64,000 bases of DNA, taken from NCBI GenBank assembly GCA_039200505.1, contig JBCCSJ010000002.1, positions 1 to 64,000 of the forward strand, given 5' to 3'. This DNA comes from Mariniblastus sp039200505 (GTDB lineage: Bacteria; Planctomycetota; Planctomycetia; Pirellulales; Pirellulaceae). Position 1 is the stretch's first letter. The number at the start of each line of letters is the position of its first letter. Below the pieces are notes generated by a model. That model was given only the letters and a program-made list of their open reading frames with translations, was not told the origin of the DNA and did not search any database. A program made the translations under genes and the position numbers. Shown here piece by piece: positions 17,918 through 26,279 of the stretch.

Positions 17918-18119
17918 CAGTTTCGCAGGAAAAGAATTCTGGTCGTTTTTTGGCGTCTTTACCATCAGCCCGGTTCTGATGAGCTAGGCATTGGTAGTGG
18001 ATCTGGTCTCACAATTTCTCACGTAGTCTTTTGTTGGGAAAATTGGAGACTTGCCGAGACCGAACCAGTTTGAAATAATTTTGTAGATCTTTTTTCCAAG
18101 CCTCAATGCGAGGGACTCC

Positions 18120-19022
18120 ATGGCCGAAATCCTGGTCGTTGAAGACTCTTCAGTGGATCGTACTCTAATAGGATCCTTGTTGGCCCGGCATCCGGACTGG
18201 CAACTCAAGTACGCGAACGATGGGCAGGAAGCCATCAACATCTTGGACGTTCCGGCAGATCATCATGGTCTTCCAGATGTCATTTTGACCGATTTGCAGA
18301 TGCCCCGAGTGGATGGGCTGGAACTGGTGAGTTGGATTCGCGACCATCATCCACAGATTCCGGTTGTTCTTGTGACTTCGTTTGGATCTGAAAAAATTGC
18401 GGTAGAGGCATTGCGAGCGGGCGCGACGACTTATTCGCCCAAGTCACTTTTGAAAACCGACTTGGTGCGTACCGTTCGTCAAGTCATGCAAATGTCCCAG
18501 AGGATGAAATACACTCACGACACGCACTTTATTCCTGCACCCAAACAGGTAGCGTTTGTTTTAGAAAATGATTCGCTGCTGATTGGTCCCACAATCGAAC
18601 ATTTGCAGAACAACTTGCCAAGTTGGTCGGACAAGGATCGACTGCAGTTTGGGATGGCGATGGACGAAGCGTTGACTAACGCGATGCATCATGGAAACCT
18701 CGAGGTGGATTCGAGTCTTCGGGAAGTCGAAGATGAGCAAATGTATTATGAGTTGATCCGCAAACGGCGGGATATTTCTCCTTTCTGTCACCGTCGAGTT
18801 CGCATTGAAGCAGAATTTTCGGATCAACATATATGTGTTCAGATTTCTGATGATGGACTGGGGTTCAACCCAAAGAGCATCCCCGATCCGACGTCGGACG
18901 AAAATTTGCACAAATTAAGCGGCCGCGGGTTGTTTCTGATTCGAGCCTTCATGGATTCAGTGGCTCACAATTTGATGGGCAATCAGATTACGATGACAAA
19001 ACTTCGCAAGGTTGAGGCTTAA
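18120..19022 (+). CDS. Response regulator fused to an RsbW-like HATPase domain
   Basis: A 300-residue cytoplasmic protein. A receiver domain (3-120) has VVEDSS, phospho-acceptor Asp58 in ILTDLQMP and Lys in SPKSLLKT. It is followed by a GHKL ATPase of the anti-sigma/SpoIIAB type: N-box MAMDEALTNAMHHGNLE from about residue 180, then ISDDGLGFNP and GRGLFLIRAFMDSV. There is no His phosphorylation domain. Such fusions usually act as switchable serine kinases on an anti-anti-sigma factor. No partner STAS or PP2C gene is adjacent. GAGGGA just upstream supports the start. Confidence 0.9.
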   Translation: MAEILVVEDSSVDRTLIGSLLARHPDWQLKYANDGQEAINILDVPADHHGLPDVILTDLQMPRVDGLELVSWIRDHHPQIPVVLVTSFGSEKIAVEALRAGATTYSPKSLLKTDLVRTVRQVMQMSQRMKYTHDTHFIPAPKQVAFVLENDSLLIGPTIEHLQNNLPSWSDKDRLQFGMAMDEALTNAMHHGNLEVDSSLREVEDEQMYYELIRKRRDISPFCHRRVRIEAEFSDQHICVQISDDGLGFNPKSIPDPTSDENLHKLSGRGLFLIRAFMDSVAHNLMGNQITMTKLRKVEA

Positions 19023-19284
19023 TAAGGTTTCAGGCCTTGTTGTGGTGCTGGTTTTCGGTCTGAACTCCACAGTGGATTTGCATGGCCATCATTTGGTGCT
19101 GAAATCCAAGACCAATGCCGTTCGTGCCAGTGAAAAGGTAGTAGCGGAAAAGCTTTGGTTTTTAACCTTCCTCACAAGTAGATCGACGCTCCGATTCGAA
19201 ATAAGCCAACGTGGGAGAACGGTTCTTTTGGCGCATCAACCGACTCTCTATTGGCTCGTTTCGATTTCGAATCTTACTCTATTC

Positions 19285-20220
19285 TCAGAAGTCTCCTAAA
19301 GTTTCACCGCCACGACGGGAACCGAGACCTTGCCAAATTTCGAGGTTGATATTTTCGTCGAAGAATCGAGTCGAACCGTCGCCCATGAATCCATTCACAC
19401 CCCCAGGATGAAAGCTATTAAAGGCAATCTCTCTGGCGACATTATTCATTTCACTAAAGTTGTTGGGTGGATAAAAAGTCGACCCGAGTACTTCCGAGAA
19501 ATCGCTTCCCAATCCGCTATCGAAGTTTGGATGATAGAAAAGAAACCGGTCGCTGATCGATGTACCTTGGTTCGGATCCAGGCCATATTCTGCTTCTGAA
19601 ATGTAAAGCGTATTCGACTGGCCATCTAGGTTGTGCCGAAAATTAAGCCCCGGTCGAACGTCGGCAGTACGGTGTTCTACTGCCAGGAACATTCCGTTGG
19701 AAGTTGCCATTCCCATCCCGGTTCGGTTGTCGGATTCGGCGTCACCTCCGGCGCAGGCAAGGTAGTGATTGATGGCACGCCCCTCGATGCCATTGATGTT
19801 GCGACCTTCCGTTTCAGGGCTTGGGTTGGTCGGGCAGCGAAACGTGGGGACTGGGGTTTGTGCCAGGGCAACAAGTTGGACGCTTCGGTCGTCGGTTCCT
19901 GCCCACCACCCATCATCACTCCATGGTTTGGCCGATACCTGGTAAAGATTATTCGAATCCATGTAGGGCAGAATGTCGAGCGTCCAAGAATGTCCCCAGC
20001 CTGCTCGGGCACCCGGTGGAAGATATTCGTAGGTATCGTGGTGGTTGTGTGCTGCCAGGCCAAGCTGTTTTAAGTTGTTTAGGCACGTTGTTCTTCGGGC
20101 GGCCTCACGGACCTGTTGAACCGCGGGAAGTAGCATTCCGATCAAGATCCCAATGATGGCAATAACGACTAATAATTCGACAAGGGTAAACGCAGAACGG
20201 AATGAATTGCGATTTTTCAT
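19285..20220 (-). CDS. DUF1559 pseudopilin-like protein
   Basis: A 311-residue protein typical of planctomycetes. It starts at ATG 20220. A type II/IV prepilin N-terminus, SAFTLVELLVVIAIIGILIG, has the prepilin peptidase site before FTLVE. The DUF1559 body begins AVQQVREAARRTTCLNNLKQ, and the usual HPGGVNGFMGDGSTRF motif is near the C-terminus. Dozens of paralogues occur per planctomycete genome, and their role (surface pili or fibres) is not settled. The small lipoprotein gene lies 64 bases upstream on the same strand, the common pairing for this family. Confidence 0.95.
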   Translation of the reverse strand: MKNRNSFRSAFTLVELLVVIAIIGILIGMLLPAVQQVREAARRTTCLNNLKQLGLAAHNHHDTYEYLPPGARAGWGHSWTLDILPYMDSNNLYQVSAKPWSDDGWWAGTDDRSVQLVALAQTPVPTFRCPTNPSPETEGRNINGIEGRAINHYLACAGGDAESDNRTGMGMATSNGMFLAVEHRTADVRPGLNFRHNLDGQSNTLYISEAEYGLDPNQGTSISDRFLFYHPNFDSGLGSDFSEVLGSTFYPPNNFSEMNNVAREIAFNSFHPGGVNGFMGDGSTRFFDENINLEIWQGLGSRRGGETLGDF

Positions 20221-20284
20221 TTTGATTTCTTTCAGTTTAGTTCGTGTGATTGGAGAAGTTTTCAACGACCGATGTTGGAATGTC

Positions 20285-20536
20285 CTAACGTTCGTCATGC
20301 ATGATTCCTTCCTGCCCGGCAGGTAGATCTGCTGTGTTTGCGGCTGGCGGATCTTCCAAGGACGGTGGTTCCGAACTCCCGCAGCCTACGAATCCGAGGA
20401 ATATCAAACAGAAAAAGAGAACAAACAGTCTGTTAACTGAAAAATTCTGGGTGACAAGATTTGCGGATTTTTTCTGTTTAGAAACGAGGGCAAGGTTTTG
20501 TCGTTGCTCTTTTTTGCATCGTTTTGTAGTTTCCAT
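20285..20536 (-). CDS. Small lipoprotein associated with DUF1559
   Basis: An 83-residue protein with a basic N-terminus, a hydrophobic stretch (LFVLFFCLIFLGF) and a lipobox-like FVGC followed by GSSEPP. The mature part is short and Pro/Ala-rich. Short lipoproteins like this often accompany DUF1559 genes in planctomycetes. The N-terminus before the hydrophobic core is longer than usual, so the real start may be further in; no better in-frame ATG is present. Confidence 0.6.
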   Translation of the reverse strand: METTKRCKKEQRQNLALVSKQKKSANLVTQNFSVNRLFVLFFCLIFLGFVGCGSSEPPSLEDPPAANTADLPAGQEGIMHDER

Positions 20537-21053
20537 AGGGGGCTCGCATTCGTTGGGGGCAATACAGCGATTGGTAGGTGGGCTGCCGTCAAAACGATTT
20601 ACGTTCTAAAAATAAAAACCTAAGTTTGAATCTGAAGTTTTTTCTGCAGATCGCAGTTTGATCCCCATTTGGGATTTCTAGGGGGACACTGGGGACATAA
20701 GAAAGAGTTTTCTTGACTCACGTTGGATGGTTGCCTACTCTTAAGCCGAAGGTTGACTTAACGACCCAACCTTTCTCTTCACCCTCCCCTCCGTCGATTC
20801 GACATTCAATCCTTGGCGATTGAACTTTCCTGCCCAATCATCTTTTCATCCGCCATTTAATCGGGGCACCAAAGTTTTAACGAACTTTTATTGACCCGAC
20901 GATCGAAACGAGACCAGGTTTCCATCTGGGCTTTTATTCGTTTGTTTGCAGCCAACAGTACTGGAATTTGGCGAAGTTCCGTTCAGAAGAAATCGCGTCA
21001 TTGCGATAGCAAATCACTGTCCTTTTTTGGAAATGCGTTGGAGAAATATCTAA
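20537..21053. other. Gene-free region upstream of the second sigma-factor gene
   Basis: No convincing ORF is seen. The only promoter-like pair noticed is TTGACT at 20713-20718 and TACTCT at 20736-20741 with a 17-base spacer, more than 300 bases from the sigma-factor start. It is weak evidence. Confidence 0.4.
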
Positions 21054-21638
21054 ATGAGCACTGCATTTAATTGCCGCAGTTTGCTGCATCGATTGAAACG
21101 AAATATTCAGGATCAGGATGCTTGGAACGAATTTGTCAGCCGCTATCGAGCCAGTATTTTTCGCTGGTGTTTGGACCGCAATCTCGGTGAAGCGGATGCG
21201 CAAGATGTGACTCAGGAAATTTTCATTCGTCTGATTCGCAGCATTCAAACGTTCGAATACGACCCTCAAAAATCGTTCCCTGCTTGGCTGAGGAGAATCA
21301 CTGAGAATGCGATCATTGATTTTGTTCGAAGTCGAACCCGAAAGCTCTACTATCAAACTCTTTGCATCAGTGCTTTGACGAATGAACCGGTAGCTGGCGA
21401 CTCCCACAGTGAACTGGCCGATCAATTTGATCTTGAGAAGCTTGAAGCGGCAAAAATTCGTATCCAAAAAAGAGTAACGAAACGTCGTTGGCTTAGTTGG
21501 GATTTGATGACTCAGACCAGCATGACCGGCAAACAAGTCGCTCAACACTTGGGAGTTTCCGAAGCGACTGTGCACGCCAACAAAAATCAGGTTCAGAATT
21601 TAATCCGATCCGAATTACGTTTGATGGTTGAATGCTAA
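21054..21638 (+). CDS. ECF-type RNA polymerase sigma factor
   Basis: A 194-residue sigma-70 family protein: region 2 from WNEFVSRYRASIFRWC through DAQDVTQEIFIRLIRS to FPAWLRRITENAIIDF, and region 4 containing GKQVAQHLGVSEATVHANKN. ATG 21054 is preceded by GGAGAAATATC. It resembles the planctomycete ECF factor at 8294 in overall pattern but is clearly a different subgroup. No kinase or anti-sigma gene is adjacent; the following gene is convergent. Confidence 0.9.
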   Translation: MSTAFNCRSLLHRLKRNIQDQDAWNEFVSRYRASIFRWCLDRNLGEADAQDVTQEIFIRLIRSIQTFEYDPQKSFPAWLRRITENAIIDFVRSRTRKLYYQTLCISALTNEPVAGDSHSELADQFDLEKLEAAKIRIQKRVTKRRWLSWDLMTQTSMTGKQVAQHLGVSEATVHANKNQVQNLIRSELRLMVEC

Positions 21639-21681
21639 GTCAATCCAATTTCGAATGAGTATGTGCAGTGCTGTGGGACTT

Positions 21682-22977
21682 TCATTGACTTTGGACCATG
21701 GCTCGCATGAACTCGATATAGCGGTCCCAATCCCAATCGGTAATGTTGTGTCTGCCTTTTCGGAGGTGATAGGAGACTGGCCCGATCGTGTGAGTTCCAG
21801 GTTCAGGAAATTCCGATAATTTCAATTCGGGGTAGCCGAGGTTGGAATAGAGTTGACTTGCCGATTTTGCTGACAGGAATTCACCTCTGGGATCGGCCCA
21901 GCGATCTTCGGACGCACTGGCAATGTAAATGGGCCGTCGAGCAATCAGGGAAAGCAATTGGTGTTGGTCCAACGGCAACGCATCTTCATTGCGGTTGTAT
22001 TGTTTAAAGTTCTCACAAAACCAGTGCGGAAATGATTGATTGATCCGCCCCACGGTTTCTCCAAACCTGCGGCGACTTAGAGCAGCACCTCCACAGCCTG
22101 AATTGTTGGATATCGCTCCAGCAAACCGAGTGTCCGATGCTGCGGCCCAGAGAGACGTTTTTCCCAGTCGAGAATGGCCGATCACCACGACTCGATTTGG
22201 ATCGACTTGGGGAACTTTCTGGATTAGGCCGTCAAGCAATCGGGACAATCCCCAGGCCCAGGCAGCAATGGTGCCCCAACGGTCGGGGTGATCCGGGCCG
22301 GGACGAAATTGAGGGAAAAGCGAGTGAACTCCGTTCTGGAATTGGTCGTCAAAGTCGGGGTCGATATCACCGCAGTAACAGGTCGCAACGCCCAATCCAT
22401 TTTCGATCAGTTTTTCGATTGGCCAGCGTGATGCTGCTGTGCCTCGGCCTTTGTCGGTTGCTTTGTTTTGACTGACCCCCTTTTCAGCAGAGTTGCGTGA
22501 CCAGGCCGAAGTGATGGCAATTTGTGGATCCTTCGAAACGGTATGATTTCCGAAGAAGTTCAAGCCGAGAAATAACGGAACCGGACGGTTGGGTTCAGCC
22601 GGAGTGTAAACCAAAAGGTCGATCGTATGGTTGGCGGCGTCTGTTTCAAGTTTGATACGAATTTGTTGCCGGAGGGCTTTGCCTGCTAAACCGGGGCCTG
22701 ATTCGACGATAGAATAAGAAGTGCGGTAAGCAAGATGGGTTGGCGGGAGTCCGTAAACTTGCTGTTGGAACAAACTTAAAAGTTCGGTTCTTCGATCCGC
22801 CCATTCCGAAATCGGGTCTTGGGAGGATGGTTTGAAGATGGGTGGCAAATCAAATTCTGGAACTTTTGATTCGTCGTAGTTGGGGACAAACTTTTTTTGA
22901 GCGTGCACCTGAGCAGCCCCTGTCGAAATGATGGTCAAAAGTAAACAAATAGTCCGAACCAGATGGATGATATACAT
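21682..22977 (-). CDS. CE15-like esterase / acetylxylan esterase-type secreted hydrolase
   Basis: A 431-residue exported alpha/beta-hydrolase. ATG 22977 starts a signal peptide ending near VHAQ; a TTG at 23022 is also in frame. The nucleophile motif is VVVIGHSRLGKTSLW (Ser at about 269), the G-x-S-R-x-G-K pattern of carbohydrate esterase family 15 (4-O-methyl-glucuronoyl esterases). SEDRWADPRGEF supplies an acidic residue, and the C-terminal GRHNITDWDWDRY supplies the catalytic His. The likely role is ester cleavage on plant or algal polysaccharides outside the cytoplasm. Database names for these proteins vary between glucuronyl and acetylxylan esterase. Confidence 0.87.
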   Translation of the reverse strand: MYIIHLVRTICLLLTIISTGAAQVHAQKKFVPNYDESKVPEFDLPPIFKPSSQDPISEWADRRTELLSLFQQQVYGLPPTHLAYRTSYSIVESGPGLAGKALRQQIRIKLETDAANHTIDLLVYTPAEPNRPVPLFLGLNFFGNHTVSKDPQIAITSAWSRNSAEKGVSQNKATDKGRGTAASRWPIEKLIENGLGVATCYCGDIDPDFDDQFQNGVHSLFPQFRPGPDHPDRWGTIAAWAWGLSRLLDGLIQKVPQVDPNRVVVIGHSRLGKTSLWAAASDTRFAGAISNNSGCGGAALSRRRFGETVGRINQSFPHWFCENFKQYNRNEDALPLDQHQLLSLIARRPIYIASASEDRWADPRGEFLSAKSASQLYSNLGYPELKLSEFPEPGTHTIGPVSYHLRKGRHNITDWDWDRYIEFMRAMVQSQ

Positions 22978-23170
22978 GGTCGCATTTTGGGTTGAACAGA
23001 GATTCGCCAGTGATCCAATCAAAATGATGATAGAAACAAGGCGTCCGTTTTTGTGTTGATGTTGATTAGAAAAAACGATGAAAAAAGGTGATGGGGCCTG
23101 TTGGTAACTTCACCTCGTCGAGATGATTCTGGCCAAAATTAGCTTGCCTTTACTGTATCCTCTTCGGGCG

Positions 23171-23184
23171 GCTTTCGCGAAAGC
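23171..23184. promoter_or_regulatory. Perfect 14-base palindrome upstream of the Mrp operon
   Basis: GCTTTCGCGAAAGC, 69 bases before the first gene of the antiporter operon, in the divergent gap shared with the esterase gene. It could be an operator or the stem of a transcript hairpin; nothing else supports either. Confidence 0.3.
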
Positions 23185-23252
23185 GGGTCCACCGATCTTC
23201 GCTAACCTGTGATGACGTTCGGCAGGTTTGAGGTTGTCGCAAAGAAACCGGA

Positions 23253-23867
23253 ATGTGGACGGCGATTTTGCTCTTTTTTGGCATCCCCGTCAGCGCTTAT
23301 ACTGCTTCGTTTGCCGAAGGACGCTCTGTTTTCCTGTTAGCGATGCTCCATCATATTTACCTGTTTTTGACACTGGCTACCAGTTGGTTACTTTGGTCGG
23401 GCCACTTTGACAACTACTTTATCCTGGCTTTGGGACTGTTGTCGGTGTTGTTGTGTTTGTGGGTATGTCGACGAATGAGAATCGTGGATGAAGAAACGAT
23501 ACCCGTGATGTTGGCGATTCGAGGATTATTGACTTACGTCCCCTATCTGATTCGGGAGATAGTGGTTTCTAATCTTGAAGTGACCAAGATTATTCTGTCT
23601 CGCAAGATGCCGCTTCAACGAAACATGATCGAAGTCGAAGCCGGACAGAAAACGGAATTGGGCAAAGTCATTTTCGCAAATTCAATTACTTTGACCCCCG
23701 GGACTGTTTCGGTAAGCACTCAAAAGGATCGAATCCTGGTTCATGCACTCTCGTTTGCAGGCGCCGAAGAGGACTTGTCGGGAGACATGGATCGTCGAGT
23801 CAGAAAGCTTGAAAATAAACCGAAGAATCCTGTATCGGATTCAATTCAACAGGAGACCAAGAACTGA
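23253..23867 (+). CDS. mrpE: Mrp-type cation/H+ antiporter subunit E
   Basis: A 204-residue membrane protein, first gene of the operon. Its core matches MnhE/MrpE: membrane helices around residues 5-75, the amphipathic YVPYLIREIVVSNLEVTKII segment, and the signature NSITLTPGTVSVSTQKD with VHAL following. It carries about 40 more residues than usual, at the N-terminus and in a charged C-terminal tail. MrpE is needed for assembly of the complex in the inner membrane. The stop overlaps the mrpF start by one base (TGATG). Confidence 0.9.
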   Translation: MWTAILLFFGIPVSAYTASFAEGRSVFLLAMLHHIYLFLTLATSWLLWSGHFDNYFILALGLLSVLLCLWVCRRMRIVDEETIPVMLAIRGLLTYVPYLIREIVVSNLEVTKIILSRKMPLQRNMIEVEAGQKTELGKVIFANSITLTPGTVSVSTQKDRILVHALSFAGAEEDLSGDMDRRVRKLENKPKNPVSDSIQQETKN

Positions 23868-24196
23868 TGCTGGTTCACGGAGCACTGATCGTGACTGCGG
23901 TATCGATCCTGATAACAATGACGTTGGCATTTGTCCGGGCTCGTTTGGGGCCAACGATTTTTGACCGCGTTTTGGCATTGAATATGTTTGGAACCAAAAC
24001 GGTGTTATTGATTTGCGTAGTGGGCTTCTTGCCAGTTTTCGATCGTACCGACTTTTTGGACCTCGCACTTCTTTATAGTTTGATGAACTTTATCGGAATG
24101 GTCGCCCTATTAAGATTTTCCGAGTACGGCAGCTTTCGAGTCGAAAACCGAACCCATGAAGGACATGGTAAAACCGGAATCGGGGGTGGGGCGTGA
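23867..24196 (+). CDS. mrpF: Mrp-type antiporter subunit F
   Basis: A 109-residue protein with three membrane helices (about 5-25, 36-58 and 62-84). MrpF hallmarks are FVRARLGPTIFDRVLALNMFG and the helix LDLALLYSLMNFIGMVALLRF. The C-terminal tail is hydrophilic and slightly longer than usual. The stop overlaps the GTG start of the next gene (GTGA). Confidence 0.92.
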   Translation: MLVHGALIVTAVSILITMTLAFVRARLGPTIFDRVLALNMFGTKTVLLICVVGFLPVFDRTDFLDLALLYSLMNFIGMVALLRFSEYGSFRVENRTHEGHGKTGIGGGA

Positions 24197-24537
24197 TCGT
24201 ACTCGAGTTGATCGCTTGTTTGTTTGTTTTAACGGGCTCTTTTTTTTCAATTGTTGGTGGTATCGGAATTGTTCGTCTGCCAGAGTTTTATTCTCGCCTG
24301 CATGGTGGCGGGATTACCGACACTCTTGGTGCGGGTTTGATTGTCATTGGTTTGATGATGCTGGGGCTGGCAAGGTGGGAACTGCTAACGTCAGCCAAAC
24401 TGGCTATCATTCTGTTTTTCTTGTCGGTTACCAGTCCGGCGTCGTGTCATGCGTTAGCGAAATCTGCATTGGTCCAAGGGCTGAAACCTGAACTTGAAAT
24501 CAATACCCTCGATTCCAACAGGAAGTCGAAGGTGTAG
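24193..24537 (+). CDS. mrpG: Mrp-type antiporter subunit G
   Basis: A 114-residue protein with three helices. The MrpG motif is FFSIVGGIGIVRLPEFYSRLHGGG, followed by TDTLGAGLIVIGLMM and the third helix with LFFLSVTSPASCHALAKSAL. It starts with GTG at 24193. Length is normal for the family. Confidence 0.92.
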   Translation: MIVLELIACLFVLTGSFFSIVGGIGIVRLPEFYSRLHGGGITDTLGAGLIVIGLMMLGLARWELLTSAKLAIILFFLSVTSPASCHALAKSALVQGLKPELEINTLDSNRKSKV

Positions 24538-24539
24538 GC

Positions 24540-25154
24540 ATGATCGATTTTATTGTGATCCCGATCCTGACGCTGCTTGCTTTAACCGCGTTGACGGTGG
24601 CCAGAATTAAAAACCTGTGGGCGGCTGTGATGTTCACAGGGATCTACAGTTTTCTTGGGGCCAGTTGGATGTTAATTCTTGACGCCCCAGATGTCGCATT
24701 CACCGAAGCTGCGGTGGGTGCCGGTGTGTCAACAATTTTGATGCTGGCGACGTTGGCGTTGACTCCTCGTAAACGACATAAAGATGGGCATTTGGAGAGT
24801 GCTGATTTTGAAGAAAAACCACCCAAGCGATCTCCTTTTTGGGCCTTGAGTGTGGTTCTGATTACTGGATGCGCTCTGGTTTATGGAACACTCGATATGC
24901 CTGCTTTTGGAGACCCAAACGCACCGATTCAAGTCTATCCGGATCCCTCTTTTGTCGAAAAATCCCAGCCTGATATGCACGGTTTGCCCAACGTGGTGAC
25001 TGCCGTCTTGGCAAGCTACCGAGGGTACGACACTCTAGGTGAAACCGCCGTCATTTTTACTGCAGGAATCGCAGTTTTGTTGATTTTGCGAAAATCGACT
25101 GCAGAAGACGAAGCGTTTATTTCGTCGATGAGCAAGGGGGAAAAGGGTGAATAA
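24540..25154 (+). CDS. DUF4040 / MbhE-like antiporter subunit (split MrpA C-terminus)
   Basis: A 204-residue membrane protein. The first part (to about 75) is DUF4040: TVARIKNLWAAVMFTGIYSF, then DAPDVAFTEAAVGAGVSTIL. After a charged loop and another helix, the last part contains YRGYDTLGETAVIFTAGIAVLL, the MbhE motif. In classical Mrp systems these two modules form the C-terminal third of the large MrpA. Here they are a separate gene, as in hydrogenase-type Mbh operons. It overlaps mrpB by eight bases. Confidence 0.88.
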   Translation: MIDFIVIPILTLLALTALTVARIKNLWAAVMFTGIYSFLGASWMLILDAPDVAFTEAAVGAGVSTILMLATLALTPRKRHKDGHLESADFEEKPPKRSPFWALSVVLITGCALVYGTLDMPAFGDPNAPIQVYPDPSFVEKSQPDMHGLPNVVTAVLASYRGYDTLGETAVIFTAGIAVLLILRKSTAEDEAFISSMSKGEKGE

Positions 25155-25617
25155 CTTTCCGATCATTCGAGTGATCTCGAAAATCTTGATTCCCTACATT
25201 TTACTGTTCGCACTTTACGTTCAGTTTCATGGTGATTTTGGTCCCGGTGGTGGATTTCAGGCAGGTGTGATTTTTGCCGCCGCTTTGATTTTGTATGGCC
25301 TAGTGTTTGGGTTACCGAGCGTCTACGAAGTGGCTCCGCCTAAGGTGGTTGAAAAGCTGATCGCCCTTGGGTTGGTGATTTATGCCGGTACGGGTGTCGC
25401 ATGCATGGTATTGCAGGGTAATTTCCTGGATTACAACCAACTTAAACATAACACCTTGACGGATTTACCCGCCTACATCGGTGAAGGGACCTTTCATTTT
25501 CTTCCGTCTGACCAACACCTCGGAATCTTTCTGGTTGAACTGGGAGTTGGAATCACAGTCACCGCTGTCATGACCATGATTTTTTATTCGTTCGCAGGAC
25601 GCGAGGTGGTGGAATGA
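25147..25617 (+). CDS. mrpB: Mrp-type antiporter subunit B (MnhB domain)
   Basis: A 156-residue membrane protein with four helices. MnhB hallmarks are IPYILLFALYVQFHGDFGPGGGFQAGVIFAAALIL near the N-terminus, and the LVELGVGITVTAVMTMIFYSF helix at the end. GTG start at 25147 inside the previous gene; its stop overlaps the mrpC start as ATGA. Confidence 0.92.
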   Translation: MNNFPIIRVISKILIPYILLFALYVQFHGDFGPGGGFQAGVIFAAALILYGLVFGLPSVYEVAPPKVVEKLIALGLVIYAGTGVACMVLQGNFLDYNQLKHNTLTDLPAYIGEGTFHFLPSDQHLGIFLVELGVGITVTAVMTMIFYSFAGREVVE

Positions 25618-26279
25618 GCTTGGATCAGGCTCTTGGGCTGTATAACTATTGGATTGTTATATTCTTGATGATGACAGGGTTTTATATCGTCATCTCAAGT
25701 CAAAATTTAATCAAAACGATTATCGGGCTCAATATCTTTCAAACTTCCGTTTTTCTGTTGTATATCACGATGGGGAAAGTTGCAGGCGGAACGGCTCCGA
25801 TTATTCAAGGAGGGCATGGCGACCACGGGCACGGGCATGATCAATCTCACGATGCCAATCATTCCCATCATGTCGTCGATCACGTTGATTCCGGTCAGCT
25901 ACAAACAGGATCCGAATCTTTCGGCGAAAAAGCGAACGCGGAGTTGGGCATGGGCCATGAACACGACCATTCGGCGACGATGCAAGAAGTTGCAGCGGGC
26001 CAAACCGCTGAAACGGGTGAACTGATTCAGGAAGCAGGTGAAGTTGTCGGATATGCCGACAATGATGCGGCAGCGGTGGCAGGCGAATTGCTTCCGACTG
26101 GACCAGTGGAAACGATTGAAAAGATCTACTCCAACCCTCTTCCCAGTGTGTTGATGTTGACGGCGATTGTGGTGGGAATTGCGACCACCGCCTTGGCTTT
26201 GGCTTTGATTGTCCGGATTCGAGAAGAGTACGGGACGATTGAAGAAGACGAAATTCTTGAGTTGGATAAAGCCGCGTGA
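25614..26279 (+). CDS. mrpC: Mrp-type antiporter subunit C (NuoK-like) with histidine-rich insertion
   Basis: A 221-residue protein, about 100 residues longer than ordinary MrpC. Helix 1 is at about 10-28, helix 2 at 33-53 (NLIKTIIGLNIFQTSVFLLY), helix 3 at 177-200 (NPLPSVLMLTAIVVGIATTA). These are the canonical NuoK/MrpC elements. Between helices 2 and 3, residues 66-172 are an insertion. Its first part holds nine histidines within 23 residues (68-90) mixed with Asp and Gly, then HEHDH at 115-119, and an acidic Ala/Glu-rich remainder. By analogy with NuoK this loop should face the periplasm. Metal or pH sensing is a guess. Confidence 0.9.
   Translation: MSLDQALGLYNYWIVIFLMMTGFYIVISSQNLIKTIIGLNIFQTSVFLLYITMGKVAGGTAPIIQGGHGDHGHGHDQSHDANHSHHVVDHVDSGQLQTGSESFGEKANAELGMGHEHDHSATMQEVAAGQTAETGELIQEAGEVVGYADNDAAAVAGELLPTGPVETIEKIYSNPLPSVLMLTAIVVGIATTALALALIVRIREEYGTIEEDEILELDKAA

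Noticed and set aside
23147..23156. A second LexA-like site (TTTACTGTAT) upstream of the Mrp operon
   Set aside because: Only one half-site is present with no matching second half.
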